From an uncultured Peptococcaceae bacterium (GTDB lineage: Bacteria > Bacillota > Limnochordia > Darwinibacteriales > Darwinibacteriaceae), in NCBI GenBank assembly GCA_937988745.1, contig CALKAR010000305.1:1-5052 (forward strand): a stretch of DNA of 5,052 bases, in the 5' to 3' direction. Shown here piece after piece: positions 4,922-5,052 of this stretch. How positions within the stretch are numbered: the first letter of the stretch is position 1; every line of letters starts with the position of its first letter. The notes under the pieces are model-generated. The model worked only from the letters and a program-made list of their open reading frames with translations. It made no database searches and was not told where the DNA came from. Made by a program: the position numbers and the translations under genes.

Positions 4922-5052
4922 ATGGCGGGAGGAAATCGCGAACCTGGACGCACAGTCACCTCCAAGGTGATCGCCGTACTGGGAGCTTTTGAACACATCA
5001 TGCGTCCACTTGGTGTCACTGAAATCGCTGAGCTGGCAGACCTCCCACCAAG
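4922..5052 (+). CDS. IclR-family transcriptional regulator, N-terminal part
   Basis: This is the start of a DNA-binding regulator; the first 43 codons are present and the frame is open to the window edge. The translation MAGGNREPGRTVTSKVIAVL continues with GAFEHIMRPLGVTEIAELADLPP. The pattern of a short polar N terminus, then a helix of the form SKVIAVLGAF and a helix-turn-helix beginning GVTEIAELADLP, is typical of the IclR winged-helix domain. The ligand-binding domain would lie outside the window, so effector and targets cannot be read. The ATG is supported by GAGGAG at 4907-4912, 9 nt upstream. It is divergent from secY. From memory, C. glutamicum has an IclR-type gene directly before secY. 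Family assignment from 43 residues is likely but not certain. Confidence 0.8.
   Translation, partial: MAGGNREPGRTVTSKVIAVLGAFEHIMRPLGVTEIAELADLPP

Noticed and set aside
1..5052. Mobile elements, CRISPR arrays, tRNA or rRNA genes, defence systems
   Set aside because: No repeat arrays, transposase-like frames, tRNA-like cloverleaf or rRNA sequence was recognised on either strand.

Overview
The window looks like a Corynebacterium chromosome, probably C. glutamicum or a close relative. The basis is the gene order, the short 181-residue adenylate kinase typical of actinobacteria, the moderate base composition, and protein sequences that match what I remember of C. glutamicum. No database search was possible. 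It is a conserved housekeeping region read mostly on the minus strand, so transcription runs from high to low coordinates.

In order of transcription, the minus-strand block is secY (4546-3224, GTG start), adk (3224-2679, sharing one base with secY as TAATG), map (2522-1728), a secreted YkuD-type L,D-transpeptidase (1567-818), infA (590-372) and the first 60 codons of rpsM (181-1, cut by the window edge). On the plus strand, an IclR-family regulator starts at 4922 and runs off the right edge. It is divergent from secY across a 375-bp control region.

The block is split by hairpins. A long hairpin with a T-rich tail lies between adk and map, a GC-rich hairpin follows map, and a clear intrinsic terminator follows the transpeptidase gene. 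The likely units are secY-adk (with read-through to map possible), the transpeptidase gene alone, and infA-rpsM onward. The transpeptidase gene appears to have a leaderless promoter. infA has its own promoter (TTGATA, 17 bp, TAATCT). secY has a candidate promoter whose -10 element sits inside a perfect 19-bp palindrome.

Most of the genes serve protein production: SecY exports or inserts new proteins, Adk balances adenine nucleotides, Map removes the initiator methionine, IF-1 acts in translation initiation and S13 is a small-subunit protein. The exception is the cell-wall enzyme inserted between map and infA. I see no defence system, mobile element, CRISPR array or unknown multi-gene system. 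The items most worth a second look are regulatory: the palindrome on the secY promoter, a 12-bp direct repeat flanking the adk-map hairpin and duplicating map's start region, and the leaderless transpeptidase gene.
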